This document shows, piece after piece, positions 1-6,905 of a stretch of DNA of 21,298 bases. Each line of letters begins with the position of its first letter. Within the stretch, counting starts at the first letter, position 1. The stretch covers positions 1 to 21,298 of the forward strand of contig DATJPR010000238.1 of the NCBI GenBank assembly GCA_035506295.1, written 5' to 3'. The translations under genes and the position numbers were made by a program. Below the pieces are notes generated by a model. The model was given only the letters and a program-made list of their open reading frames with translations. It was not told where the DNA came from and did no database searches. Origin of the DNA: DATJPR01 sp035506295 (GTDB lineage: Bacteria > Bacteroidota > Ignavibacteria > UBA10030 > UBA6906).

Positions 1-536
1 GGCTAGCCGCCGAGGGGCTGGTGAAGGGAGAGTGGCTGCGGGATCTGGAGAGGCGCTTTATACAGGGATGGCCGGGAGCGGAACCGCTGACGGTCGTCAG
101 ACAACTGGAAGCTGGCCAATTCAGGGAGCAGGTTCCGTCTCCAGCCGACCTCTACCAGAGAATCAGGAAAGAGCATGAACCGTCGGCCATCGGCTACCTG
201 ACCGACATGGGCTTCACCCCGGACAACCTGGCCAGGGCCGAGCTCCTTCTCTCCGGTCTTACCCTCCTGGTCTGCGAGTGCTCTTTTCTGGCAGCGGACC
301 GGAACAAGGCGCGTGAGTCCTTCCACCTCTGCAGCGCGGATCTCAACATCCTGATTGAACAGCTGAGGCCTTGCGCTATCCTGCCGATGCACCTCTCCAA
401 GGGTTATATCCACAAAAGTCGCCTCCTCTACCAGGAGCTGGCCCCGCCCCGGGGGGTCTCCGTACTCAGGATACCCGACCTGATCACCCCGCGCCCCCTT
501 ATCCCCGCAGAAATCACTCCGGCGGCTGTCGAGTGA
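1..536 (+). CDS. MBL-fold metallo-hydrolase, RNase Z-like (C-terminal part, cut by window edge)
   Basis: The reading frame is open to the left edge (codons begin at base 3), so the GTG at 21 is not the true start; the N-terminal metal-binding HxHxDH half lies outside the window. The visible ~178 residues fit the C-terminal half of metallo-beta-lactamase-fold hydrolases related to ribonuclease Z. They contain an acidic CECSFL segment, then FHLCSADL, then PMHLSKGY, which aligns with the last metal-binding histidine of RNase Z (THFSxRY type). Family members hydrolyse phosphodiester or related bonds in the cytoplasm using two zinc ions. Whether this one processes tRNA 3' ends or has another substrate cannot be decided from the C-terminus. 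The stop is TGA at 534-536. Confidence 0.75.
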   Translation, partial: LAAEGLVKGEWLRDLERRFIQGWPGAEPLTVVRQLEAGQFREQVPSPADLYQRIRKEHEPSAIGYLTDMGFTPDNLARAELLLSGLTLLVCECSFLAADRNKARESFHLCSADLNILIEQLRPCAILPMHLSKGYIHKSRLLYQELAPPRGVSVLRIPDLITPRPLIPAEITPAAVE

Positions 537-723
537 CCCGACTGATCTTCCATGCTACGATGGAAATGGGGGATGGAAGTTCCCCGGCGGCTTTTTCCCG
601 ATTCTGATCATCTTTCAACCATTGCTCATACAGTCGCTTGACATTGTTGGTAACCTGAGCCAGAATTTGCACGAGAACGATCTGAGCGGAAAGATTCAGA
701 GGAGAGTTCTGATTTTTTATCAA
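514..723 (-). other. Possible small protein or gene remnant, unknown
   Basis: A 69-codon frame runs from a TTG at 721-723 and is open further upstream to a TAA at 754-756. It overlaps the 3' end of the MBL gene tail to tail. The translation reads like protein: hydrophobic residues at helical spacing (NLSAQIVLVQILAQV), then KRLYEQWLKDDQN, then a Pro-rich tail. There is no ATG or GTG start and no Shine-Dalgarno sequence, which argues against an intact gene. It could be the remnant of a decayed gene or chance. I do not recognise a family. A good + strand promoter lies inside it. Confidence 0.25.
638..666 (+). promoter_or_regulatory. Candidate sigma-70 promoter for the small gene and NAD+ synthetase
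   Basis: A perfect -35 box TTGACA (638-643) is followed by exactly 17 nt and then CAGAAT (661-666), a 4/6 match to the -10 consensus. Transcription would start near 673, leaving a leader of about 105 nt before the ATG at 780. It is the only good promoter I found between 537 and 779. The rest of that 243-nt stretch holds no convincing + strand gene. Confidence 0.4.
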
Positions 724-765
724 ATGTCGGGCAAGGTCGTTCTCCGTCCGATATTACAGGAAAAC

Positions 766-772
766 AAGGAGG
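766..772 (+). promoter_or_regulatory. Ribosome binding site deciding the start at 780
   Basis: AAGGAGG lies 7 nt before the ATG at 780. The in-frame GTG at 774 is only 1 nt after the motif, too close to be used, so the protein should start at 780. Confidence 0.75.
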
Positions 773-779
773 TGTGGAA

Positions 780-1145
780 ATGCGTTACATCAACTCCGGG
801 CGGGTCATCGCCGCCCAGCTTACCACCCCCGCGGAGAACCCGCTCCTGACCGAGGAAAGCATCCTCGTCGATGTCTGGTTCGAAGGTCAGGTGGTGCGTA
901 AACAGCTTTTCAAGAAGGTGACAAAGGCCGAGCAGGAGGCATTCACAGCGGCGCTTACGAAGCGGGGGTTTGTCCGCTCCGGGAACCTCTTTATCGACCC
1001 ACGGGCGGTCCTCTTCGCCGAGATGGAGAGCCAGATCCTCGGCGGGGTCATCACGATCGGCTGGCAGGAAAACGGCAAACAGGTGGAACTGAAGGTGAAC
1101 GGTAAGACATTCGAAGAACTGCATTCGCTTCTCAACGTCCGATAG
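780..1145 (+). CDS. Conserved-looking small protein of unknown function (121 aa)
   Basis: The ATG at 780 has an ideal AAGGAGG site and gives a soluble 121-residue protein. It has no signal peptide, membrane segment or cysteine cluster. The sequence alternates short beta-like stretches (ILVDVWFEGQVVRKQLF, GNLFIDPRAVLFAEM, QVELKVNGKTF) with a lysine/glutamate-rich helix (KKVTKAEQEAFTAAL), suggesting a small alpha/beta fold. It lies 83 nt upstream of the NAD+ synthetase on the same strand, so the two are probably co-transcribed, but I see nothing that ties it to NAD metabolism. A partly complementary hairpin (1169-1175 with 1183-1189, no T-run) lies in the gap. Family not recognised. Confidence 0.75.
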   Translation: MRYINSGRVIAAQLTTPAENPLLTEESILVDVWFEGQVVRKQLFKKVTKAEQEAFTAALTKRGFVRSGNLFIDPRAVLFAEMESQILGGVITIGWQENGKQVELKVNGKTFEELHSLLNVR

Positions 1146-1213
1146 TTGCCTGAATTCTTTAAACCAGCGCCGGGCGGGTTATGCCTGGCTTCACCAGTCG
1201 GGGGGTGTCCAGC

Positions 1214-1222
1214 AAAAGGAGG
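1214..1222 (+). promoter_or_regulatory. Ribosome binding site deciding the nadE start
   Basis: AAAAGGAGG lies 6 nt before the in-frame GTG at 1229. The upstream in-frame ATG at 1181 has no such site and sits in the arm/loop of a possible hairpin. The first 16 residues from 1181 (Arg/Ser/Gly-rich) do not look like the nitrilase-domain N-terminus. Confidence 0.75.
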
Positions 1223-1228
1223 TCGCAA

Positions 1229-3211
1229 GTGGGCCAGGAGATTGGGCTGAGCCGGGAACTGGGATATCTGCGCGTCGGCGCGGCTGTCCCGACTCTTAAG
1301 GTTGCCGATATCGGTTTCAACGTGGCAGCCATCATCGGGATGATGGAAGAAGCGCGCGATCGGGGGCTCCAGGTTCTGGCATTTCCCGAGATGGCTGTTA
1401 CCGGCTACACCCTGGGAGATCTGGTACAACACGACGCGCTCTTGTCGAGGGGCGAGAGAGGTCTTGGCGAAATCCTTTCTGCAAGCATCGATTATAACCT
1501 GATGGTTATAGTCGGGATGCCTTTGCATGTTGAGGAGAAGGTATTCAACTGCGCGGTAGTGGTAAACAGAGGGGATGTCCTGGGGGCCGTACCCAAGAGC
1601 TATCTCCCCACATACAGGGAGTTTTACGAAGAGCGCTGGTTTGCGGCCGGTGCGGCCACCCGGTCCGATACAGTCCGGCTGCTGGGGCGGGATGTCCCGT
1701 TCGGCGCGGATATTCTCTTCAGGCTGAAAGGGTTTCCCTCTGCCACCATCGGCGTGGAGATCTGCGAAGACCTGTGGGTCCCACTTGCCCCCCATGAATA
1801 CCAGTCGATAGCCGGAGCCACGGTCCTTTTCAATCTTTCGGCCAGCAATGAGGTGCTGGGGAAGGCCGACTGGCGGCGCACGATGGTGTCCTCAGAATCG
1901 GGCCGCTGTCTTGCGGCCTATTGCTACGTCTCCTGCGGCATGGGAGAATCCTCAAACGATGTGATATTCGGAGGGGATGCCATCATCGCCGAAAGCGGCG
2001 CCATTTGCGCCGAATCTACCCGGTTTGCCCGGACCCCTCAATTGATCGTCCACGATGTGGACCTGGAGCGGCTGGCATTCGACAGGCGAGCCGCCAACAG
2101 TTTTCAGGACTCCTGCCGCAATTTCAGGCAGTTTCGCGTAGTCGAGACCGATGTCAAGGATGTTGCCGCCACAAGATTATACCGGTCACTCTCCCCCCAT
2201 CCCTTTGTCCCGGCCGAACCATCCCAGAGGGGAGCCCGGTGCCGGGAGATATTTTCCATGCAGGTGGGGGCGCTGGCCAAAAAGCTAAGCGGCACCGGGA
2301 TGGAAAACATAGTCCTGGGGGTCTCCGGAGGTCTTGACTCCACTCTGGCCCTGTTGGCGGCGGTCAGGACCATGGACTTCCTGGGACTGCCGCGCACCAA
2401 TGTACATGCCTATACATTGCCCGGTTTCGGCACCACAAACCGGACCAGGTGCAATGCCGCCAACATGTGCCGGGCTCTGGAGGTCTGCTTCCAGCAGGTA
2501 AAGATCTTACGTACCTGCCGCTCACAGCTGAAGGACCTGGGGCACACCGGTAACGAGGATATCGTCTTTGAAAATGTCCAGGCGCGCTACCGCACGGGGT
2601 TCCTCTTCAACAAGGCCAATGAACTTAAGGCCTTAAATCTGGGGACAGGAGACCTCACCGAGGTCGCCCTGGGATGGAGCACCTTTTCCGGTGACCAGAC
2701 CTCCCATTACCACGTCAATGTATCGGTGCCAAAGACACTGGTCCGTTATCTGGTACGCTGGTTCGCCGACGAGGAAGCGGAGGATTCCACTGCGCGGAAG
2801 GTTCTGTACGACATCCTGGAGACCCCGATCTCTCCGGAATTGCGTCGTCCCGAAAAGGGGAGGATAGCGCAGAAGAGCGAGGAGGTCATCGGACCGGTTG
2901 AACTCGCGGACTTCTATCTCTACCCATTCATCCGTTTCGGCATGCGGCCCGGCAGGATCCTCTTCCTGGCCTATGAGGTCAACAGGCTGGGGCTCTTCGA
3001 AGGGGAGTACACCCTGGAAGATATGTATAAGTGGCTCAAAAGCTTTATAGGCAGATTCTTCCACTACCAGTTCAAGAGGACCTGCATGCCCGAAGGGCCC
3101 AAGGTGGGGTCGGTGAGCCTTTCTCCCCGGGGCGACTGGAGAATGCCCTCGGACGCAGAGCCGGGACTCTGGTTGGAGGAGCTGGATGAGATGTACAGGA
3201 AGCTGCGCTAG
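1229..3211 (+). CDS. nadE: Glutamine-dependent NAD+ synthetase (660 aa)
   Basis: This catalyses the last step of NAD+ synthesis in the cytoplasm: deamido-NAD+ + ATP + glutamine gives NAD+. The N-terminal glutaminase (nitrilase-like, about residues 10-290) has the Glu-Lys-Cys triad: E54 in FPEM, K123 in PKSYLP and C179 in EICEDLW. The C-terminal synthetase domain carries the PP-loop SGGLDS at residues 366-371, and the region ending KVGSVSLSPRGDWRMPSDA is typical of the two-domain enzyme. The length matches the long bacterial type (about 680 aa in actinobacteria). The start is set at GTG 1229 by the AAAAGGAGG site; a longer 676-residue form from ATG 1181 is less likely. All catalytic residues are present, so it should be active with glutamine as the ammonia donor. 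It probably shares a transcript with the small gene upstream. Confidence 0.95.
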   Translation: MGQEIGLSRELGYLRVGAAVPTLKVADIGFNVAAIIGMMEEARDRGLQVLAFPEMAVTGYTLGDLVQHDALLSRGERGLGEILSASIDYNLMVIVGMPLHVEEKVFNCAVVVNRGDVLGAVPKSYLPTYREFYEERWFAAGAATRSDTVRLLGRDVPFGADILFRLKGFPSATIGVEICEDLWVPLAPHEYQSIAGATVLFNLSASNEVLGKADWRRTMVSSESGRCLAAYCYVSCGMGESSNDVIFGGDAIIAESGAICAESTRFARTPQLIVHDVDLERLAFDRRAANSFQDSCRNFRQFRVVETDVKDVAATRLYRSLSPHPFVPAEPSQRGARCREIFSMQVGALAKKLSGTGMENIVLGVSGGLDSTLALLAAVRTMDFLGLPRTNVHAYTLPGFGTTNRTRCNAANMCRALEVCFQQVKILRTCRSQLKDLGHTGNEDIVFENVQARYRTGFLFNKANELKALNLGTGDLTEVALGWSTFSGDQTSHYHVNVSVPKTLVRYLVRWFADEEAEDSTARKVLYDILETPISPELRRPEKGRIAQKSEEVIGPVELADFYLYPFIRFGMRPGRILFLAYEVNRLGLFEGEYTLEDMYKWLKSFIGRFFHYQFKRTCMPEGPKVGSVSLSPRGDWRMPSDAEPGLWLEELDEMYRKLR

Positions 3212-3423
3212 CACCTACCTGAATCCGTGAAGCATTCAAGCCTTCTATCGCTTGGAATGCCTCTGTCTAGACTTTGTCGATCGGAATATACAGTTCGGCT
3301 AAGTTCACCCGACATCGCATGAATGAAACGACGTAATCCACGATGGACCCCGACATTACGCTCATCCCTGCTTTCATGCTCACAGATTCAGAACCTATTC
3401 ATCGTTGGAAAATTTTCCTTTCC
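3212..3423. other. Convergent intergenic region with a hairpin
   Basis: This lies between the convergent nadE (+) and ABC permease (-) genes. It contains a strong but imperfect stem: GCATTCAAGC (3232-3241) pairs with GCTTGGAATGC (3250-3260) around an 8-nt loop with one bulge. No T-run follows on either strand, so it may be a transcript end or stability element but not a textbook intrinsic terminator. No gene is supported here. Confidence 0.35.
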
Positions 3424-4227
3424 TTATCCAACGCTCTCCGCGCTGTAGCGTGCTATGAGGCCGGTCCGGACGGCCTGGCGGTAAACCCGCTTGAAGAAGA
3501 GGGAGGCAAGGAAGAGGTAAAGGAGAGTGAGTGCCCCCCCCATCAGGAGGCCGTGTCCTTCCATGGTGCCATGGGAGATGATGGTCCTCATTCCCTCGAA
3601 CACGTAGGAGGGGGGGAGGAGCAGGGATATGTACCGCATCCAGCTGGGGAGCGTGTCAAGGGGATAAAAGACCCCGGCAAAGGGGGTGATGAGTGCCGGT
3701 ATGGGCCAGACGAACCACTCAGACGCCGGGCCGAGTCTCAAGACCACGGCGCTGCAGAAGATGCCCAGGGCGATGCCGAAGAAAAGGAGGAGGAGAAGAA
3801 AGGGGAGGAACATGGCGCCGTAGACGACGAAGGAGAGGCCGAATATGGTGGTCGCCAGGACGAGCATGACCACGAGCCCCAGTGAGCTGGTGGCGATCGT
3901 GGTGATGACCAGACCTGCCAGATACTCCCCGATCGACAGGGGGGAGGCGAAGATATTGAGGAAGTTGCGCGCCCAGACGTCCTCGAAGAAGGCGATGGTC
4001 ACCCCCTGCATTACCCTGGTGAAGAAGTCCCAGAGGAGTACGGCGCCGAGGAACAGGGGGACGAAGTTGAGCCCGGTAGTTGCAAATGTGTTCAGATACC
4101 TGGTGATGAAGCCCCACAGGACTATGTCCACGCCGACCCAGGCGAAGAGCGGGACGATGCGCGACAGGCTCCCCCGCAGTAGATAGTACTGGCGCAGCAC
4201 TATGGCGGCTACATGGCTTGCTTTCAT
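3424..4227 (-). CDS. ABC-2 type transporter permease (267 aa)
   Basis: This is an inner-membrane permease subunit of an ABC-2 exporter. About six hydrophobic segments are visible (roughly 24-42, 55-72, 101-125, 137-162, 173-190 and 226-245). The segment FFEDVWARNFLNIFASPLS at about 80-98 and the PPSYVFEGMR motif at 205-214 are typical of ABC-2 permeases. Its ATG is 4 nt after the stop of the ATPase gene, and the GGAG of that gene's last codons serves as its ribosome binding site, so translation is coupled. It would pair with the ATPase to export a substrate that cannot be read from the sequence. The C-terminus is basic and cytoplasmic-looking. No accessory periplasmic or outer-membrane component is adjacent. 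Confidence 0.9.
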   Translation of the reverse strand: MKASHVAAIVLRQYYLLRGSLSRIVPLFAWVGVDIVLWGFITRYLNTFATTGLNFVPLFLGAVLLWDFFTRVMQGVTIAFFEDVWARNFLNIFASPLSIGEYLAGLVITTIATSSLGLVVMLVLATTIFGLSFVVYGAMFLPFLLLLLFFGIALGIFCSAVVLRLGPASEWFVWPIPALITPFAGVFYPLDTLPSWMRYISLLLPPSYVFEGMRTIISHGTMEGHGLLMGGALTLLYLFLASLFFKRVYRQAVRTGLIARYSAESVG

Positions 4228-4231
4228 GATC

Positions 4232-5002
4232 CTACAACTCCTTCAGCGTCAGGGGCTCCCGCGCCACGGCGATGAACAGCTCTTCGAGGCTCTCCCTGCC
4301 ATGCTCGCGGGGAAGGAGCTTGGGATCCCCCTGGAGAAGGACCTTCCCCCTGTAGAGGAACAGGACCCGGTCGCATACCTCTTCCACCTCGTGCATGTTG
4401 TGGGAAGTCCAGAGCACCCCCGAGGTTTTGCCCGCGGCGAACTCGCGGATCATGACGCGGACGTCGCGTGAGGTTGCGGGATCGAGGGAGACGGTTGGCT
4501 CGTCGAGGAGAAGCAGGTGCGGGCTGTTAAGCATCGCCTTGGCCAGCGATACCCGGGCCTGTTCCCCGGAGGAGAGGAGACCGCTCTTCACGTCCCGGTA
4601 TCTGACCAGGTCAAACCGCTCCAGGAGTTGCTCGATCTTCGCCGTGAGGTCGCCGACATGGTAGAGAAGGCCGAATACCTTAAGGTTCTGCCGGACCGTA
4701 AGATTGCCTGGGAGGGGGGCGTAGTGGGCGGCAAAGTTGGTTTTCTCCAGAGCCTGGACACGGCGACCGGCGATATCCTCCCCCTTGATGTGTATTGTTC
4801 CCACGGTTGGCTCGAGAACGCCGAGAACCATGTTGATAATGGTGGTCTTGCCGGCGCCGTTAGGACCAAGGAGCCCGACGATCTCCCCGCGGCCCACCTG
4901 GAAGGAAACGCCGTCCACGGCGACCATCTCTCCGAACACCTTGCGCAGGCCTTTGACGGAAAGCACCGACAGGAGGGAAGGGTTGTCTAAAGAGCTGTTC
5001 AT
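4232..5002 (-). CDS. ABC transporter ATP-binding protein (256 aa)
   Basis: This is the cytoplasmic ATPase that powers the adjoining permease. Walker A is GPNGAGKT (46-53), the signature is LSSGEQ (143-148), Walker B is LLLLDEPT (163-170) and the switch histidine is in TSHNMHE (H201). Where most ABC proteins have the Q-loop glutamine, this one has AAHYAPLPGNLTV, i.e. a histidine (H93). From memory, a subgroup of ABC-2 ATPases with LSxGQ/E signatures and a GRESLEELF tail also lacks this glutamine. I start it at ATG 5000-5002, preceded by AGAGGTG (5011-5005). The longer form from 5041 would begin inside the promoter with its GGAGG touching the ATG, so it is unlikely. Confidence 0.9.
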   Translation of the reverse strand: MNSSLDNPSLLSVLSVKGLRKVFGEMVAVDGVSFQVGRGEIVGLLGPNGAGKTTIINMVLGVLEPTVGTIHIKGEDIAGRRVQALEKTNFAAHYAPLPGNLTVRQNLKVFGLLYHVGDLTAKIEQLLERFDLVRYRDVKSGLLSSGEQARVSLAKAMLNSPHLLLLDEPTVSLDPATSRDVRVMIREFAAGKTSGVLWTSHNMHEVEEVCDRVLFLYRGKVLLQGDPKLLPREHGRESLEELFIAVAREPLTLKEL

Positions 5003-5025
5003 GTTCACCTCTAAACCGGATTCTC

Positions 5026-5054
5026 TTATTACATGATACATCCTCCGCTGTCAA
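5026..5054 (-). promoter_or_regulatory. Candidate promoter of the ABC exporter operon
   Basis: On the minus strand TTGACA (5054-5049) is a perfect -35 box. It is followed by 17 nt and TAATAA (5031-5026); an overlapping TGTAAT lies two bases earlier. Transcription would start near 5019, leaving a leader of about 17 nt with the ribosome binding site at 5011-5005. This supports the ATPase start at 5002. Confidence 0.45.
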
Positions 5055-5256
5055 CCGGCTTTGCTCTCCTCTCAGCCACAGCGATGTAAGAGGAAGGTCG
5101 TTCATTAAAAAAAGTCGCTGGACCCGCACCATGTTACCTGGTAGGCTAGAGAATATTCAATTCGCGAATCCCGGGCCCAGCCGGTGGGCCTGTAGGGCTT
5201 GAAATATCCGGGATAATCGAGAACCCTCCATTGAAGTGAAGCGCTCTAGGAAAACG
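5055..5256. promoter_or_regulatory. Divergent intergenic region with palindromes and a hairpin
   Basis: This lies between the leftward ABC operon and the rightward radical SAM unit. Three symmetric elements sit close together: GAATATTC (5151-5158), ATTCGCGAAT (5160-5169), and a stem GGCCCA (5174-5179) / TGGGCC (5185-5190) around a 5-nt loop. None is followed by a T-run. The first two could be operator half-sites and the third an RNA hairpin in the 5' leader. A GATAAT at 5212-5217 resembles a -10 box but has no matching -35 at 16-18 nt. No gene is supported. Confidence 0.3.
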
Positions 5257-5269
5257 AAAAGGAGGCTTC

Positions 5270-5380
5270 ATGGAGGCCCCCAGGTTTTACGGAAAAGGGT
5301 ATCTTTGCCTAGGCCTTGACTTTGCTAAAGGTGAAAACCGGGATTACCGTCCCAAACTGAAGGAGACTGTAAAGCGATGA
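5270..5380 (+). CDS. Probable 36-aa small protein or leader peptide upstream of the radical SAM gene
   Basis: ATG 5270 is preceded by AAAAGGAGG (5257-5265) with a 4-nt spacer. It opens a 36-codon frame ending in TGA at 5378-5380, whose first two bases are the last two of the radical SAM start codon ATG 5377-5379 (ATGA overlap). The peptide begins MEAPRFYGKGYLCLGLDFAK and has a basic end (KLKETVKR). It has a single Cys and no membrane segment. The strong ribosome binding site and exact coupling argue for real translation. It could be a leader that couples translation to the enzyme, or a small substrate or partner of it. No family recognised. Confidence 0.5.
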   Translation: MEAPRFYGKGYLCLGLDFAKGENRDYRPKLKETVKR

Positions 5381-6732
5381 ACGTTCTCCTGATCAATCCC
5401 CCCTCCATAAGTGTCTACTACACCTTCGGCTTCAGCCTCCCTCCCATGGGGCTTCTCTATGTGGCCGCGAGCCTCGAGCAGGCCGGGCACCGGGTCGTGG
5501 TCCGCGACCTGGCTGCAGAAGGTGTTGAGGTTACCGATTTGGATTTCAAAAACGCCGATGTGGTCGGGATCTCCAGCGACACGACGCGCATCGAGCGGGC
5601 CATGCGCCTTGCCAGGCGGGCCGCCGGGTTTGATCGTCCCGTGATTCTGGGAGGGCCCCATCCCCAGTTCATGCCGGAGGAGATATTTGCCGGCGGTTGG
5701 GTAACGGCGATCGTGCGGGGTGAGGGGGAGGTCGTCTTTCCCGATCTTCTCGACGCTCTTGAATCCAGGAGCGAGATTAACCGGGTCAGGGGTGTCATAT
5801 GCAGGGAAGGCAGACGGATAGTCAGCACTCCCGATGCCGCCCCGGTGGATGTGGAGAGCCTTCCCCTGCCGGCCCGGCACCTGATCGATCTGTATCGCTA
5901 CCGCGCCAGCACCGCGGGTCGTCCGGTAACCCCGGTAGTAACCAGCCGCGGCTGTCCCGGTGCCTGCCACTTCTGCTCCTCTTCCAGCTTTTTCGGCAGG
6001 GGATGGCGCTATCGCAGCGCCGAAGCGGTGCTGACCGAACTGGATGAGGTCTATAACCGATACGGTTTCCGGGCGGTGGCGTTCATTGACGACAACTTCA
6101 CCCTTGCACCGGAGAGGGTGGAGCGGATCGCAGAGGGGATCATCGGGCGCGGATATGATCTCTGCTGGTGGACATTCTCAAGGGTCGACACGATCGTGCG
6201 CAACCCATCCATGGTTTCCAGGATGGCTGCCGCCGGCGCCAATATGGTCTACCTGGGGATCGAGAGCGGCAGCGACGACACCTTGAACTCCCTCGGCAAG
6301 GAGACGCATGCGTCGGAAGCGTTTCAGGCTTTGGAGATACTTCGGCTCCATGGCATAGAATCCTACGGCAGCTATATCATCGGCAACCTGAATGAGAGTG
6401 CTGCCGACGTGGAGAATACCATTGATCTGGCCATACGGCTGAACACGAACATTGCCCAGTTCACCATACTGACCCCCTTCCCCGGCACCAGGCTCTATGA
6501 GCAGGTCAGGGAGCGCATCTTCTGCCGGCGCTGGAAGTTCTACGATGCTCTGCACGTGGTGTTCCGCCATCCCCGCATCAACCGTTATTATCTTCAATTC
6601 CTTCTTATTAAGGCTTTCGTAAGGTTTTACCGCAGATCACGGGAAGCGATCGCCGGCTTCAGGATGGCTGCCGACAGAAGCAGACTCACTATCCGACGGC
6701 TTTTGGCATGCGCGTGGGAGATGATTTTCTAA
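5377..6732 (+). CDS. Cobalamin-binding-type radical SAM protein (451 aa)
   Basis: The N-terminal ~130 residues (starting MNVLLINPP, with LPPMGLLYVAASLEQAGH and ILGGPHPQFMPEE) have the layout of the B12-binding Rossmann domain of class B radical SAM enzymes. The radical SAM core follows, with the [4Fe-4S] cysteine motif CPGACHFC (C193, C197, C200) and the conserved blocks AFIDDNFTL and NMVYLGIESGSDDTL. The C-terminal ~80 residues are basic and partly hydrophobic (YYLQFLLIKAFVRFYRR), hinting at membrane association. Such enzymes perform methylations, cyclisations or other radical reactions on lipids, antibiotics or cofactors; the substrate is not evident. An AAGGAG (5360-5365) lies 11 nt upstream. 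The next gene downstream is convergent, so the enzyme is an orphan apart from the small ORF before it. Confidence 0.9.
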   Translation: MNVLLINPPSISVYYTFGFSLPPMGLLYVAASLEQAGHRVVVRDLAAEGVEVTDLDFKNADVVGISSDTTRIERAMRLARRAAGFDRPVILGGPHPQFMPEEIFAGGWVTAIVRGEGEVVFPDLLDALESRSEINRVRGVICREGRRIVSTPDAAPVDVESLPLPARHLIDLYRYRASTAGRPVTPVVTSRGCPGACHFCSSSSFFGRGWRYRSAEAVLTELDEVYNRYGFRAVAFIDDNFTLAPERVERIAEGIIGRGYDLCWWTFSRVDTIVRNPSMVSRMAAAGANMVYLGIESGSDDTLNSLGKETHASEAFQALEILRLHGIESYGSYIIGNLNESAADVENTIDLAIRLNTNIAQFTILTPFPGTRLYEQVRERIFCRRWKFYDALHVVFRHPRINRYYLQFLLIKAFVRFYRRSREAIAGFRMAADRSRLTIRRLLACAWEMIF

Positions 6733-6905
6733 CTCCCCATGGCTGGAAATGGAGGGATTTGATCGATTTTGATTTTTCTCTATTAATCCTATCGATGGCT
6801 TTTATAACGCAAGTGCAACCTTAATTATACTCAACCCGACCTGTCGAATTTGCGACTGTTGAACAATCCTTCCAACTCCATCAATCAAACGATGATCCAT
6901 GATTT
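6733..6905. other. Convergent intergenic region, AT-richer, no clear terminator
   Basis: This separates the end of the radical SAM gene (+) from the end of the contractile-injection operon (-). It is visibly AT-richer than its surroundings (for example around 6770-6830), but I found no stem followed by a T-run on either strand and no supported ORF. Confidence 0.4.

Noticed and set aside
1181..1228. Upstream ATG giving a 16-residue longer NAD+ synthetase
   Set aside because: No ribosome binding site; the GTG at 1229 has AAAAGGAGG at 6 nt, and the extra residues do not look like the nitrilase domain.
3343..3885. 180-codon + strand frame opposite the ABC permease
   Set aside because: It is the antisense shadow of a clear membrane protein; its Glu/Gly/Asp-rich composition is what the complement of hydrophobic codons produces.
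5195..5220. TTGAAA ... GATAAT as a promoter for the radical SAM unit
   Set aside because: The two boxes are only about 7 nt apart, and no -35 box lies 16-18 nt before GATAAT.
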